64,000 bases of DNA from Vitis vinifera (Eukaryota > Streptophyta > Magnoliopsida > Vitales > Vitaceae), in NCBI RefSeq assembly GCF_030704535.1, contig NC_081822.1, positions 8,970,501 through 9,034,500 on the forward strand. Direction: 5' to 3'. The notes under the pieces are model-generated. The model saw only the letters and a program-made list of their open reading frames with translations. It was not told the DNA's origin and searched no databases. A program made the translations under genes and the position numbers. Positions 10,565-22,412 of the stretch are shown in pieces (within the stretch, counting starts at the first letter, position 1; every line of letters starts with the position of its first letter).

Positions 10565-13500
10565 CTAGTCACTTCCACTACTATATCTAGATCCATCTGA
10601 AATCAAACATAACCAACCAAGAAGGTTTTCCCGCATTAGAGTTAATCAATCTGTGAAGAGAGAGAAGAGAGATAGAGAGAGTGAGAGAGGAGTTGGCATA
10701 CCTCCTCTTCTCCCTTCCATGGCTTCTTTCTTCTCCTGGCAACTTGAGCAAAGGAAGGGGCCATCCCAGGGGCGTAATTTTCCTGCATTAGATGAACCAG
10801 CGTGTATAGATATACCCTCTCCAGGTTTCATCTCTACTTGACAAACTGCACACATGAACAACTTAAACACGTTGCATATCGGGTATTTCGCATCTAGCCT
10901 GCAATCAATCACCACAAACATATGTCAAAGAACTACAAACCTGCTTGACCTTTTTAATCATATAGGCCACGCAGAAAAAGAATGAGGGGGAGGGGAGGAG
11001 AGGGGAGGGAAGTGCAGAAGAAGAATTAAGAATGGAAAAAAACACATGGTGGTAGCATATTTTCTGATCCTGGAGAAAAGAAGCTTTTTGGTAAATGGAT
11101 TATTTTGCATGGTCCAAACCTTTCGGCAAGCATAGCAGATCCTTCCTCAAATAACTCCTCCACCACATCTGGTTCACTATATTCTTTGTCAACATGAGAA
11201 GATGACTCTGATGGCTTCTTGCGAAACATGGACTTGAAAACCCCTTTTCCCTGCTTCTTTGGTGGTGGCAAAGGAGCAGCAGGTACCTTTTCTGGTGGTT
11301 GTATATCAATCACAATGGAAGTTGTATCATCTCGCAGTCCCTTTACATGTAAAGCTTCCTGAAAATTGAACATCAGGGGTAACCAAGATATAGTCATACA
11401 GCAATAAGCAACAGATACTACAAAGAAAGGGCCTGTTTGGTGATTCTTTTTAAAACAGTTTTTTGTTCTTTACCAACTTCAAAAACATGTTTGACAAATT
11501 AACCGAAAATAATTTTTTGAGAATTTGATTTGAAGACGGTAATTTTTTAGAACAAATTTAAGATGTTTTCAAGTGTTTTTCCAATACTGTTCTAAGAATG
11601 GGCCGGGAGCATTGCATTATGTACAAGAGCAAAGTGCCTTCACAATGAATACACTGAGAAAACTTGTTTTTAGAATTGAGTTTCCAAACAAAATTTTGAA
11701 AAATAATTTTTAAGATCTGTTTTAAAAAAATAATTTTTGAAAATGTTGCCAAATAAATACTAAAAAGTTGTTCATTGCACACCTTAACAACTTGAGTAGC
11801 TGCTGCATCTGCCGGCATCCCACGACAACAATCAAAAGCCATTTCAGGTGATAAAGCATCCCAGACACCATCACTTGAAATTATGAGCCTACCACCAGCA
11901 GTAGACAACTGCAGCAATAGTATTATGAGAGTTGTGTTAGAGTTCCTTTAATAGAACAATAAGATGATTAGGGCAGTATTCAACAAAAGAAAATTAAGGC
12001 TCAGATTAATAACAAAAATTCATGCTGTAAAGCTGCACTGAGAGCAGTGCCATAATAAGATGGAAGCATGATTCATAGTAACAAACGTTTCCTCAACCTC
12101 TTTCAACCATGTTGAAATTTCTTCAGTAAAATGGAAGTAACAGGACGGTACGCCAATGCAAGAGGCCAAATTACTTAAAGAAGCATCTCAATTATAAACT
12201 AAGATTGTGTTTATTTCATAATCAAGGAGATTATTAGTTGACATCTGAATTTCCATTTTTTACCCTCATTTTGTGGGATATGATATCTGCATCCTAGGAT
12301 ATGTCTCCTAATATTAATTATAGACACAAACAAATAGAAGTAAAAGGCAATTTAAATCCACAGTTCAAGTTCTAAGCGTTGCAAATAATTCCTCAGAAAA
12401 ATGGTAGTGTGTACAAGAATGTGCTGGCAGTTGTTCCTCATTTACCACTTCTCTTGCTGTGCTAACAGACCAAGGTTGACGGAGATCTGTCCAAACCCCA
12501 CATTAATTGCTCAAATTTTACTCATAAAAGGTTCCATCACAAAGGACTTTATCCCTTTATAAAACAAATTTGAAATCTTAAGCCAACCATGATCAATTTT
12601 GTATCAATGGCCCAAATAATGAGATTTTCCTCACAAGAACCAAATATTCAAAATAGAGAAACCAAAAATCACCTAAAATGCTTCAATTTGAATGGAAAAG
12701 AAATGTTTTGCATTAAAGCATAAATCCTTGTCTGCTAGCTCAGTTAAACTCCATAAGCAGATTTGAACATTTGGCCCTTGAGCCCAAATCCCATCTACCA
12801 TAGAAAATGATACTACCAACAGCCTCAAGAGGTCACCTAATTTTAATAAAAAATCCCTAAGAAATTTAAAGACCCAAGGAGTTTGTGCTAGGGTCAACAA
12901 ATTCAACAAAGGTCATCCTAATCATTTGGGGATATTAGCCACATGAAACCTATTTTGCATGTATCTTTTATAGGCATCAACGTCCAAAGCTAAATAGGGA
13001 TGAAAATAGGCAAAGAATAAGGCCTTTTTTGGTCTTTGAGAAATTGAAGAAGAAAAAGGAAAGAAATCAAATTTTAGAACCAAAGGGTCTGCTTGGAAAT
13101 TGTTGTTGAAAGCAATTTTCTAACCTACAAAAAACATAGTTTTTTTTAAAAAATCTTCTGAATTTTTTTAGAATAAATTTGAGATGTTTTAAAGTGTTAT
13201 TTGTAGAATGTTTTGAGAAATACTTGAAAATATGGAGAATAATTTGAGAACATTTGTATTGTGCATAAGTGCACAGTACCTTCACAGAGAATAAGCCAAG
13301 AAAACTATTTTCCATATTTGAGAACCAAAACAGAATTTAAAACAACTGATAACTTTTTAAAAAAATTGTTCTAAAAAACTGTTCTTGAAAACCTTGCCAA
13401 ACTGACCCTAAAAGTTATAGTTCATGGCCCTAATAGAAACAATACTGAACCCAATAAAACCAAAATCCTGACTTCTTTTCCAGCCCTTTTTGAGCAATCA

Positions 13501-16500
13501 ACTGATGGCAAAGGAAATTTATCCAAAAAAGAATTGTTCCAATTCTTCTAAACAAATTGGAATAAAAATGTTGCAGAATCCCACAAAATCAAACTTTTAT
13601 AAATATTTCTTCTCTCTCTCTCTCTCTCTCTTTTCCACGGAAACCTGAATTTTTAAAATCATTTGGCTACTGTCTTGAAGCAACAGTTAGGATAGAAGTG
13701 GTAATATCAAAGTAAAGATTTGCAAGAAAAATCATTCATAAGATATTTTTCTGGAGTGAAGTCTATCCACAATGCTATAGCTTATAGCTGAAAAAGCTAA
13801 CAAGAAATGTGTAACAAGGGCCAGATGTAGTCACATAAATAACAATTGAGCAGGCAATGGGAAGAAGCAGGGAAAAACAACATCACTAACACATAATAAA
13901 TATAAGATATATGTAACAAAATGGCTAACAAACCTTCACTTGCTTTACATAAGGAACCGGAACAATGAACTCTCCAACATCCATATCACCAATGGATCGG
14001 GAAAGGCACAAACCACCAGGCCAGCATCTCAAAGGACCAATCTGCAGGAGAATTAGTGTACTAGTTATTCAGCCTGTTTTAAACCTAACAACAAACCTGA
14101 TACAATTTCATCTGAATAGGGTTGGATGGGAGAAAGTCACAGTCCATAGGAGAAGAACCAAGTTATGACAGGAAAAAGAATCTATTGACAGAAAGAATAC
14201 AGATACAATTTCATCTGAATAGGGTTGGATGGGAGAAAGTCACAGTCCATAGGAGAAGAACCAAGTTATGACAGGAAAAAGAATCTATTGACAGAAAGAA
14301 TACAGTGTTTATAGTTCCTCTATTATCACACCACAGACAACTTTGAAATTTTCATTTGCTCCACAGATAATGATCCATCAACATTATAACAAATATGCAC
14401 AAATTGGTATTATCAATTTCAGAATTTATATCTAAACTAAAAGAATTTTAGCAAAAATGACTATTTCTTATCTTAATTGTTAGTTTGAACATTTGTACTA
14501 CTTTTGGCTAAGCACCAGAATCTTAGTTAGAACTTGGTTTTACACTTCATATAGGTTCTTAATACAAATTATCTGATCCCTCTTAAGAAAATTCTTCAAA
14601 ATATCATTAAATAATTAAATTGCATAAAATCTTTTGCAGGCACTTCCCCAAGTAATGCATTCATGATTTGAGTTTGGCCAGCCTTCAAGTCTTAGAAAAT
14701 TCTTCAAATTTTCATTAAATAATTAAATTGCATAAAATCCTTTGCAGGCACTTTCCCATGCAATGCATTCATGATTTGAGTGTGGCCTCAAAGTCCAGCA
14801 TATTTACAGGGATATCCATATATATTTAATTTAAGCTTCAAACAAGAAACTCACCGAGCAACTAGAGAGGTTCAAGAAATAAATTATTCAACTACTAAAA
14901 GAACAATTATGAAAGATAATTACCTCTGCACCACCACCTGTATTCAGTCGACCGACCTCACCCCCACTTGCAGTGATACGATCTCTCCTGATTAAACATT
15001 GAAAATAAGCTTTAATAAACAGCTAATTATTAAGTGAGCCACCAAACGCATTACACAAACAACTTACTCCTCTTCATTGCATTCAAGTCTATGGTCTGCT
15101 GACAAATGGTATATATCACCTTCAGCAGATTCAAGTATGCACCGTGAATCACCAACGGAAGCAACAGTTACCACCCATCCTTCTATTATAACAAAGGTAA
15201 CAGTTGTTCCTGAAGTTCGTGCTGAAAAAGTAGCCATATCAAATTTTCAAGTCACATTTAAATGAGATGAAAAGACTCTTAAAAAAAGGAGAATGCAGCA
15301 GCATGCAGAGAGAAAATCAAGTTCATAGCAAAGAAGAAGAAAAAATGCATGTACAGAGTAGTGAGTAAACCATGACAATTGAAAGTGTCAAACATTGATA
15401 AATGCCAGGTACTAACATGGATACCAAAGCTAAAATAACTCTCCTTTACATAGAAAAAAAGAGATCCATCAAAACCATGCAAGCTAAAACATATAAAAAG
15501 GTTCAGCCATGTCCCAGCAATCGTTGGTTAGAGCATTGTTATACTTTTAGGATCCATGCCATAAAGCCAATTATCCTAATACAATCATCTAACTTAAATG
15601 TTTACTAAAAGATAAACAATGTGCAACAGATATTATAGGATAGTTTCATGCATTATGATCGTGGTTAGATAAACATGTCCCAATTTTTTAAATAAAGGCA
15701 TAGAAGTGTGTAGTATTGGTAAAAAGAGATACCTTTAGCCCATTAGCAGCAATTACCTTTGCAGGAGTTCAATAATTCAAATAGAAGTTTGAGAAAAATA
15801 TGTATTGAAGAAATATGATTTTAAGACACATTAGACTTTGATGATAAAAGAACTATCATGATATAGATCCATGTAAGACCATAGAAGCATATCCTGATCA
15901 TGCATTAAAATAAACTCAGATGATCAATCTTGTAACAAGATAACCCTACACATTAAAAACTCAGGTAGCAATTCCATTATGACAAAAACTTTGTGGTTCT
16001 AATTGAGTTATATGACATTTCCCTATTTGGACCATGGGGTAACTATACTACATGTGCTACATTAGTACAAGTTACCATGAAAATTATTCATACCTTTCTC
16101 TTGGAAATCTATATCTGTCTTAACAAACCCTGCAACCAAAGCCCTAGGTAAGGCAGCTACCCACTCATCTCTGCTAAGTTCTGGAGGAATAGCAGCTAAA
16201 ACATTGTTTAGAAGATTCTCTTTTGAGTATATAGCAGCTGCAGATCCATTATGTCCATCAAATAGCTGCAAAAAAAGGTTTAGTAAGATCCACCTACCAA
16301 AAATACACATATATATTATCATATAGAAACTGTTGTGTAAATATGAGATATAAGCAACAATAGATAGTTTAGCAGATGGAAGGCAGTCACCAATTCTTTA
16401 GAGGTTCACATCCCTTAAAGCGATCATGCAAGTAATGGAAGGCAGAAGAACAAGAATCAGGCTGATGAAAAGCAATTATCATACCATGGACTAAATAGAA

Positions 16501-18593
16501 AATTCATATAAATAGATAACTTTTCACAATGTTAAAACAAAACAAAATTTACCAGTGAAAAGAGGAAAAAAAAAGGTACAAGATGGGAGGTTTCTCACAG
16601 AGAGGAGAAAGTAATAGAATATAAATGAAATACAAAAGTCTGTAAAACAAGAAAATATGAAAGAATGCAATAACAAAGCCCAAAAATGTTCAAAGCAAAG
16701 AGGGAATGAAGTATCTAATCAAGAATTCGAAATCACAAACTTCAGTTTCAATTTATAGCAGGAATCAACTGGTGCAAATGACAGATGAAATGAACAAGTT
16801 AAAGCCACGGTTCTCCAATCTCTAATAAACTAATAATTATTTTTCACAATGTTAGAACAAAAATGAATGGTACTAGTGAAGAGAAAAAAGAACAAGGTGA
16901 GGAGGTTTTCTCACAAACACAAGGAAGTAATAGAATATAAAAGAAGTACAGAAGTGTGAAAAACAAGAAAATAAAGAAAATGAAAGAACAAAGGCCAAAA
17001 GAGTTGCAAAGAGGAAGGGATGTATCCGATCAAGAATTTCCAACTTGCAGACAATCTTCAATTTCAATTTAATAGGGAGAACCAACTGGTGCAAACAGCC
17101 CCATGGAATGTAGAAGATAAAGCCAAAGTTCTCCAACCTCTAATAACCTGAGATATTCATAAACCTCAGAACTTGTAAAAACAGAGGCCAAAAAAAGGCA
17201 TCTTGATCCTATCCAAATAAAACCCAAGAATCTGAAAGAGGATGCAAATATCTCCTATACATTCCACCAAATATGCCAAAAGGATGGAAAATATTTTCAA
17301 TAATTTGCAAGTTGTCCAATGAAAAATCATAGACATTAACTGAAAAAAACAACACCCAATCCTCCACAATTCAAAATATAAATATAACTAGTTTCATTTT
17401 AAAATAGCATTTTTCTTTTGGTAGATATATAATCCTACCGAAAGATTTGAAAAACACAGGATGGGATCCAAATACATGTGAAGTATTCGGACTGGATTCA
17501 TAAAAAATGCGGTCCCTCATTTCATCCAAAGAAAATTCCGATTCTTCAACAATTTACTTGTTCCGCTTTTCAACAGGATAATACCTTCCATTTGCTTTTA
17601 CCATTTCATTCTTTTATATATATATATATATATATAAAAGGCTAATACCTTCCTTCCCAATCCTAAAATGGAAGCAAGCCATAGAATATGTTAGAACATT
17701 CTTAGCATAAAAGTGGGAGAAGATCATCAAAAAAAGGAAAAAGGGATAACAAAGATAGAGATGAGAAGAAGACAAAGACAAGACACAGAATATGTTAGAA
17801 CATAATTAGCCATAAAAGGCTGGAGAGGATCATCAGTTGTCTTTTGATAAGAAAGGAAAATGATGACAGAGATGGAGACCAGAAGGACAAGAAAGACAAA
17901 TTTATATATTCCGCTCAAATCACACCTATGCAGTTGTTGTGGTGATATATCAAAATACTAACATGCATTTAATCATGAGTGATGCAGGCATCCATCAAAA
18001 CCAGTTATTCACATTCAGAAGTATTGAGATATGGATGGCATTGTTCTCTTTGTTGACCGATAATTTTGATAACTTATCAACTTTTTCCCAGTTCCCATAC
18101 ATAAATCTCAAGGCTCCCATATCCCCATGACTTCCCTCCTTTCATAGTTGCCAACTCCAACTTCAAATTGCCTTCCAAGTCACCAACCCTCGCACTATCT
18201 CTTGAAAGCATCAAGAACAAAGAAAACTTGAATAATTTAAAAAGTAAGCCATTTCTAAAATTCTTTTCTTCCTTTTATTCAACTAGAGAAGCAAAATGGC
18301 TTGTGTTATTCAGAAAATCATATAAGAATTGCTCAAGCTCTAACCAGAGACAACAAGAATTCCACATTAAAAAGAACCAAGACAAAAATCCATACCCCAA
18401 AAACCGAGTATGTAGAAACCCCATCTCCAACCACCCTTTGGCATTCGGTCTTGAGTAAAGTGAAGTCCTCCCCTTTCTTGCTTTGGCTGGCCTGTCCATG
18501 TATAATATCAGGTTTCTCAATCTTCTCACTGGCCAATTCCCGCTTCAACAGCACCGAGAGCGGGACAGTTTGATGTTCACTCCTGGTGGACAT
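10565..18593 (-). CDS. Protein phosphatase 2C family protein, At1g47380-like, with C-terminal Cys4 tail
   Basis: Nine coding exons on the minus strand: 18593-18396, 16265-16094, 15221-15068, 14987-14924, 14041-13934, 11908-11783, 11358-11120, 10898-10702, 10596-10565. Phases close to give 429 residues, close to the 428 I recall for Arabidopsis PP2C 12. PP2C enzymes are Mg/Mn-dependent Ser/Thr phosphatases. Motifs seen: LFDGHNG (67-73), SVGDSRC (145-151), LSADHR, LSRSIGD (209-215), SSDGVWD (243-249) and GLRDDTT (281-287), which together supply the metal-binding acidic residues. The usual DGHGG is DGHNG here, as in its plant relatives. After the catalytic domain come a basic linker (KSMFRKKP) and a tail with C370-x2-C373 and C404-x2-C407, probably a small zinc-binding module. 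Substrate unknown. The leader upstream of 18593 probably extends toward 19250 with an intron, not resolved here. Confidence 0.94.
11429..11760 (+). mobile_element. Non-autonomous DNA element (MITE-like), copy C, inside PP2C intron
   Basis: Starts GGGCCTGTTTGGTGATT and ends near TGTTGCCAAATAAATAC, an imperfect inverted pair. Core GCATTGCATTATGTACAAGAG and CTGAGAAAACTTG match copies A, B and D. It makes up most of the 424-bp intron between the exons at 11358-11120 and 11908-11783, so this intron grew mainly by the insertion. Confidence 0.65.
13085..13408 (+). mobile_element. Non-autonomous DNA element (MITE-like), copy D, inside PP2C intron
   Basis: Starts GGGTCTGCTTGG and ends CTTGCCAAACTGACCC, the best-preserved inverted ends of the family in this window. 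Interior includes ATTTGTATTGTGCATAAGTG and CACAGAGAATAAGCC. Lies in the intron between the exons at 11908-11783 and 14041-13934. Non-coding. Confidence 0.68.
13610..13632. repeat. (TC)n microsatellite
   Basis: Run of TC dinucleotides in a PP2C intron. Simple repeat. Confidence 0.9.
14099..14304. repeat. Perfect tandem duplication, 2 x 103 bp, in PP2C intron
   Basis: Unit starting GATACAATTTCATCTGAATA occurs at 14099 and again at 14202. By eye the two units are identical, so the duplication is young or has been converted. It lies between the exons at 14041-13934 and 14987-14924 and adds no coding sequence. Confidence 0.93.
14586..14785. repeat. Imperfect tandem duplication, period 108 bp, in PP2C intron
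   Basis: Units begin AGAAAATTCTTCAAA at 14586 and 14694, and share TCATTAAATAATTAAATTGC and GCATTCATGATTTGAGT with several mismatches. Older than the neighbouring 103-bp duplication. Confidence 0.85.
16510..17155. repeat. Diverged tandem duplication, period about 321 bp, in PP2C intron 1
   Basis: Both halves share TTTTCACAATGTTA, CAAGGTG/CAAGATG, AAGTAATAGAATATAAA and a final GTTCTCCAA-CTCTAATAA block, with many substitutions and small indels. Lies in the first coding intron of the PP2C gene. Confidence 0.75.
17614..17638. repeat. (TA)n microsatellite
   Basis: Run of TA dinucleotides in the first PP2C coding intron. Confidence 0.9.
17677..17888. repeat. Diverged tandem duplication, period 105 bp, in PP2C intron 1
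   Basis: Both units contain AGAATATGTTAGAACAT, a CATAAAAG..GG block, GATCATCA and a purine-rich end GAGATGAGAAGAAG / GAGATGGAGACCAGAAG. Further example of local duplication in the same gene. Confidence 0.75.
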
Positions 18594-21500
18594 TGTTCAC
18601 CACCACCTCTCCTCAAATCGTCAAGACAGATTCCTCAAAACCAGAATGTATCATCCACTACCTCTAGTCTTCCATGTATTGTCAATCAAAATCCTGAACC
18701 AACCAACCAAATAACCGCAAATTAATTTAAGCACTCATCCAATAAAATTACCAATTACAATGAAAACCTTAACTGAATGCACATGAAATTCAAAAGCGTA
18801 TCGAGATCTTCGATCGTTAAATAAAATTAAGAAAAACAATCACAAAATCAAATGCCAGAGAATCCTTACAACAAACACACACCAAATCAACCCAATTGGA
18901 AACATATATCACAAAATGAAAGACCAAACTTTAAATAGAGTCTCCTCAATCCATGTGTAGATTTCTACAGTACCTTATAATTTATACCAATAATAAAACG
19001 AATAAATTAAGAAGATGGACACAACAAGAAGAGGCAAATGATGGAAAACAACAGAAAAAGAAAAGGAAAATTACAGGGAGAGAGAAATGCAAAGTTGGTG
19101 ATGGGTTAGAGGAGGAGAAGATAACCAATTGGATTGGTTGCTGTGATCGAGAAACGCGGATCCCGGCGTTATGCAATATTCCATACAGCAATCCAATTCC
19201 AATTCCAAGAGAGAATGAGAAAAGGAGAGAAAAAAGGGAAGAAAAGGAGAGAGGCGCAAATGGAGCTGTTCGTGTTTTTTCTTTCTTTCTTTTTTAATGT
19301 TTTTGCCCCTCGGAAAGGGGTGAGGGTTGACATGACAAGAACGCACCGTTGGGGAGTTCGGCGTTCTCTAGCCGACTTAGAGAAGAGCCAGTGTTTATCG
19401 TGCGCCTCGGGCTACCACTCTACTGGCTTACGCTTGTGGGCGCGTGGTTCACTTCCGCAACTTGTCTCGTCATCCAACGGCTTCAAAGAGATGCGAGTCC
19501 TCTCCAAAGCCGATCAGCATTTTACGTGTGGCCCACGAGCATAAGCTCCTCTGGATTACCCTTTTTTTTTGGTTCTCCTGATTTAGCAAGGCGCCGGTTG
19601 AGCGAACAAACGCGAGGGGGCTCTCGATAGCGAAAGAGGGGAAGAAAGGAAAATAAAAAGGACCGAGTCAAAACAACCCTCACGGGACGGAGAGACATGA
19701 AAAAATAAACGCTTAGCCGGTTATAGAAAAAAGTTATTGAATATTATATTGGCAATAATGCCGTTCTAAATGTCACGTAGCTACGGGCCTTTTCTGCAGC
19801 TGCGTGGGGCCCCAAATTTAGGGGGCATAGGCCCATTTGTCTACCTCGCACCTAATGCTTTTGACGTCCATCTTTCCTAGAGTCACCCTCCCCGAAATTC
19901 TCGGCGCCAATTTTCTATATTGAGAATTGATCGTCTCATAAAAGCATCCTAGGAAAAGGATAACAAACAAGATATAATGAGTGTAATTTTTATACCTTTG
20001 AAGAAATGGAGCAATTGATCAGGTCGTTGGCTGAGTAGCTTAATTAATTAATTAAAAAGCATTGAAATTCCTCCCCCCCACCCCCCCAAAAAGGCTCCAC
20101 AACACTGGATCACATATTCTATGAATTTTGTTCTTGTGCTGTTGACGGTTGACAAATCAAAAGAGTCCATTGCAAGGGGTAAGGTAAGATGAGAGCATGT
20201 TCCATTTTCTTTCTTGCCTTGCAAGCTGGATCGGGTCCAGCTGCCACCAACTGTTGCCATTTAACAACCTGTCCTCCAGTACAGCCCACAACATCACATT
20301 CGCCAGGGTCATTTCATACATGCATATGATACAATAAAATATAATAAATATGATAATTGCAGCTAATTATCTTTGTACTTTGGGGGAAATGCAATACAGT
20401 TTATGATCCTGATTGGCTCAGATTTTGGGGATGCTGGATTCTGGACAAGGCTCCAACTAAGGTCCTGACCCTGCCGGATATTGATTGCTAGGCACGAGGC
20501 TGAATTGAAACATCACCTCAAACTAGACCTGCTGGTCTATCAATCTTCAAACAAGATGCATTAAGCTGTCTTCAAAGCGAGAAAGCAACAACAAACATTA
20601 AACATAAATGCCCATTGGGATCCTATAAATTCACAAGCTGGAAGAAATAGGATTGCCTCATGGCAAGGAACTACAGTGGATTTACAAAAATAGAGGAAAT
20701 GAAAGGGGAAAAAAAGTTGTGCTAGAACCTAATACTGATATGTTCTAAGAATAAGAATGCATTTTTATACGAAACTCAGGACAAAATGACCCGTCTCTCT
20801 ACTGCCAACTTGCTATCTGCAACAAATTGTAGTGTCAGTAAGAAGCAAAATCAAAATAAACAAAAACATACTAATACTGTTTAGAAGGGAAAACTAGTAG
20901 TATAGAGAATAAATGACCAGAAAACTTCAAATTAGAAGCTCAACAGTAATGGAAAAAGGAATAAATTGACACGGCATGATATACATCACCAATTCTTAGA
21001 GGCACTGAAAAATGAACAGAACCCAATTGCAACAGGAAAATGAAAAAAAAAATGCCTTTCTTATTAAGAAATCCATTAATTAAGACCACACCCAGAAAAA
21101 GTAAAGGCATCCAAATTACATATCTGTAAATAAATAAATAAATAAATAATTGAATGATCATAGACACCAACTTAGATGTAGAGCTGGAGAATGTTGTGCA
21201 TTGTTAAACTGAATAATATATCTTCATAGATTCTAAAGCACAGTAGCTAGCAAGTGTTATGTATGCCTATGCCGCCCCTGGTTATTGTATATGCAAGTGG
21301 TTCTAAACATGGAAGTCAGGCATGTCAAAATATGCTGTTGCTTAAGGGACCACATGCAGTAGGGAAATATTTGCTGGAATGTAATACTTGGGGCCACACC
21401 TGACCAGATGCCTTGCCAGCAGAAGCTGGCATGATGGGCTGAGCCAGATGAAACCCCCATGGATATGTAGTGTTTGAGAAGATTGTTAAGAATCTGCTTG

Positions 21501-22412
21501 CAGATCTAGGAAGGGGTGCATGACGGCAAGGAAGTTAAATGTACCTTACTGTGTGACACTGTCATATTCCTAATCACAATTTGGAATATGTTCATCGCTT
21601 CATGCAGTATCCTAGAGAAGCACAATGGGGAGCAATCCGTCTCATGATATGTAAGAGAAGCTCAAAACAGAGGCCTAGGACTGATCTTCCACTCATCTTG
21701 ATGCTGTGGACTCCTCTGATGCGGATGAGCTGGAGACCATTTGAATGAAAGATCTTTTCCAGGTTACTGCACCTTTATTAGTGGCAATATGGCTGCCCCA
21801 AATGTAGAGGGCAGAATATTCTCGCTAGATTGATTGCAGAGGCAGCAATATCATCGCTGCTACACATGATATTGCTCACCCCCATTTCTTGTAGTGGAGA
21901 TTTAACCCATGTTATAGACATGCTATAAAGTTGAAGACAGGTCTAACTCTCATGCTATAAAGTTGAAGACAGGTCTAACTCTCATGCAGTCATATTCAAG
22001 GGATCACATTTCTGGAGTTCAATCAGCCATGGGTGGGTCTGGATCTCAAAGGCCAACAAACTGCATAACAAATTGTACATATGCTATTTTTGGAATATAA
22101 TGCTGACAGTTATGATGTAAGTTGTTCATATTGCAAATTCTCCAAGGTTGGTAATAACAAGAAGCAACAAAAATTCAACAAAAAGAATTATATCTAACAT
22201 ATTAATAAACATACTGAAAACCAGAACCAAACAGCAATGAGAAATCACAATCCAGCATCTCCAAGTATTTGGAAGGAACCCAAAATTGTTACCTGAATTG
22301 ACTAACATTCACTTGTGTAAGATTTAGCACTTGTTTCCCTCTTCAAAACTACTTACTCTTACAATGTACACCTGAAACAAGCAGATAAGCAAATATAAAT
22401 CTGTTCAAAGAA
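18594..22412. other. Intergenic region: PP2C leader/promoter and sequence downstream of the B3 gene
   Basis: No convincing coding gene. The left part, to about 19250, should hold the leader (probably with an intron) of the PP2C gene. 19300-19650 is GC-richer than its surroundings, consistent with a promoter. From about 20050 to 22400 lie scattered A-rich sequences, an AAAT repeat near 21124-21150 and a 32-bp duplication. Part of the right end is probably 3' untranslated sequence of the B3 gene, possibly with introns. Frames here lack domains. Confidence 0.5.
21920..21983. repeat. Tandem duplication, 2 x 32 bp
   Basis: ATGCTATAAAGTTGAAGACA and the following 12 bases are repeated exactly once with no spacer (starts at 21920 and 21952). 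Intergenic, downstream of the B3 gene. Confidence 0.92.

Noticed and set aside
19134-19630. Two overlapping GC-rich frames upstream of the PP2C gene
   Set aside because: They lie in the presumed promoter, share the same DNA in different frames, and show no domain or conserved motif.
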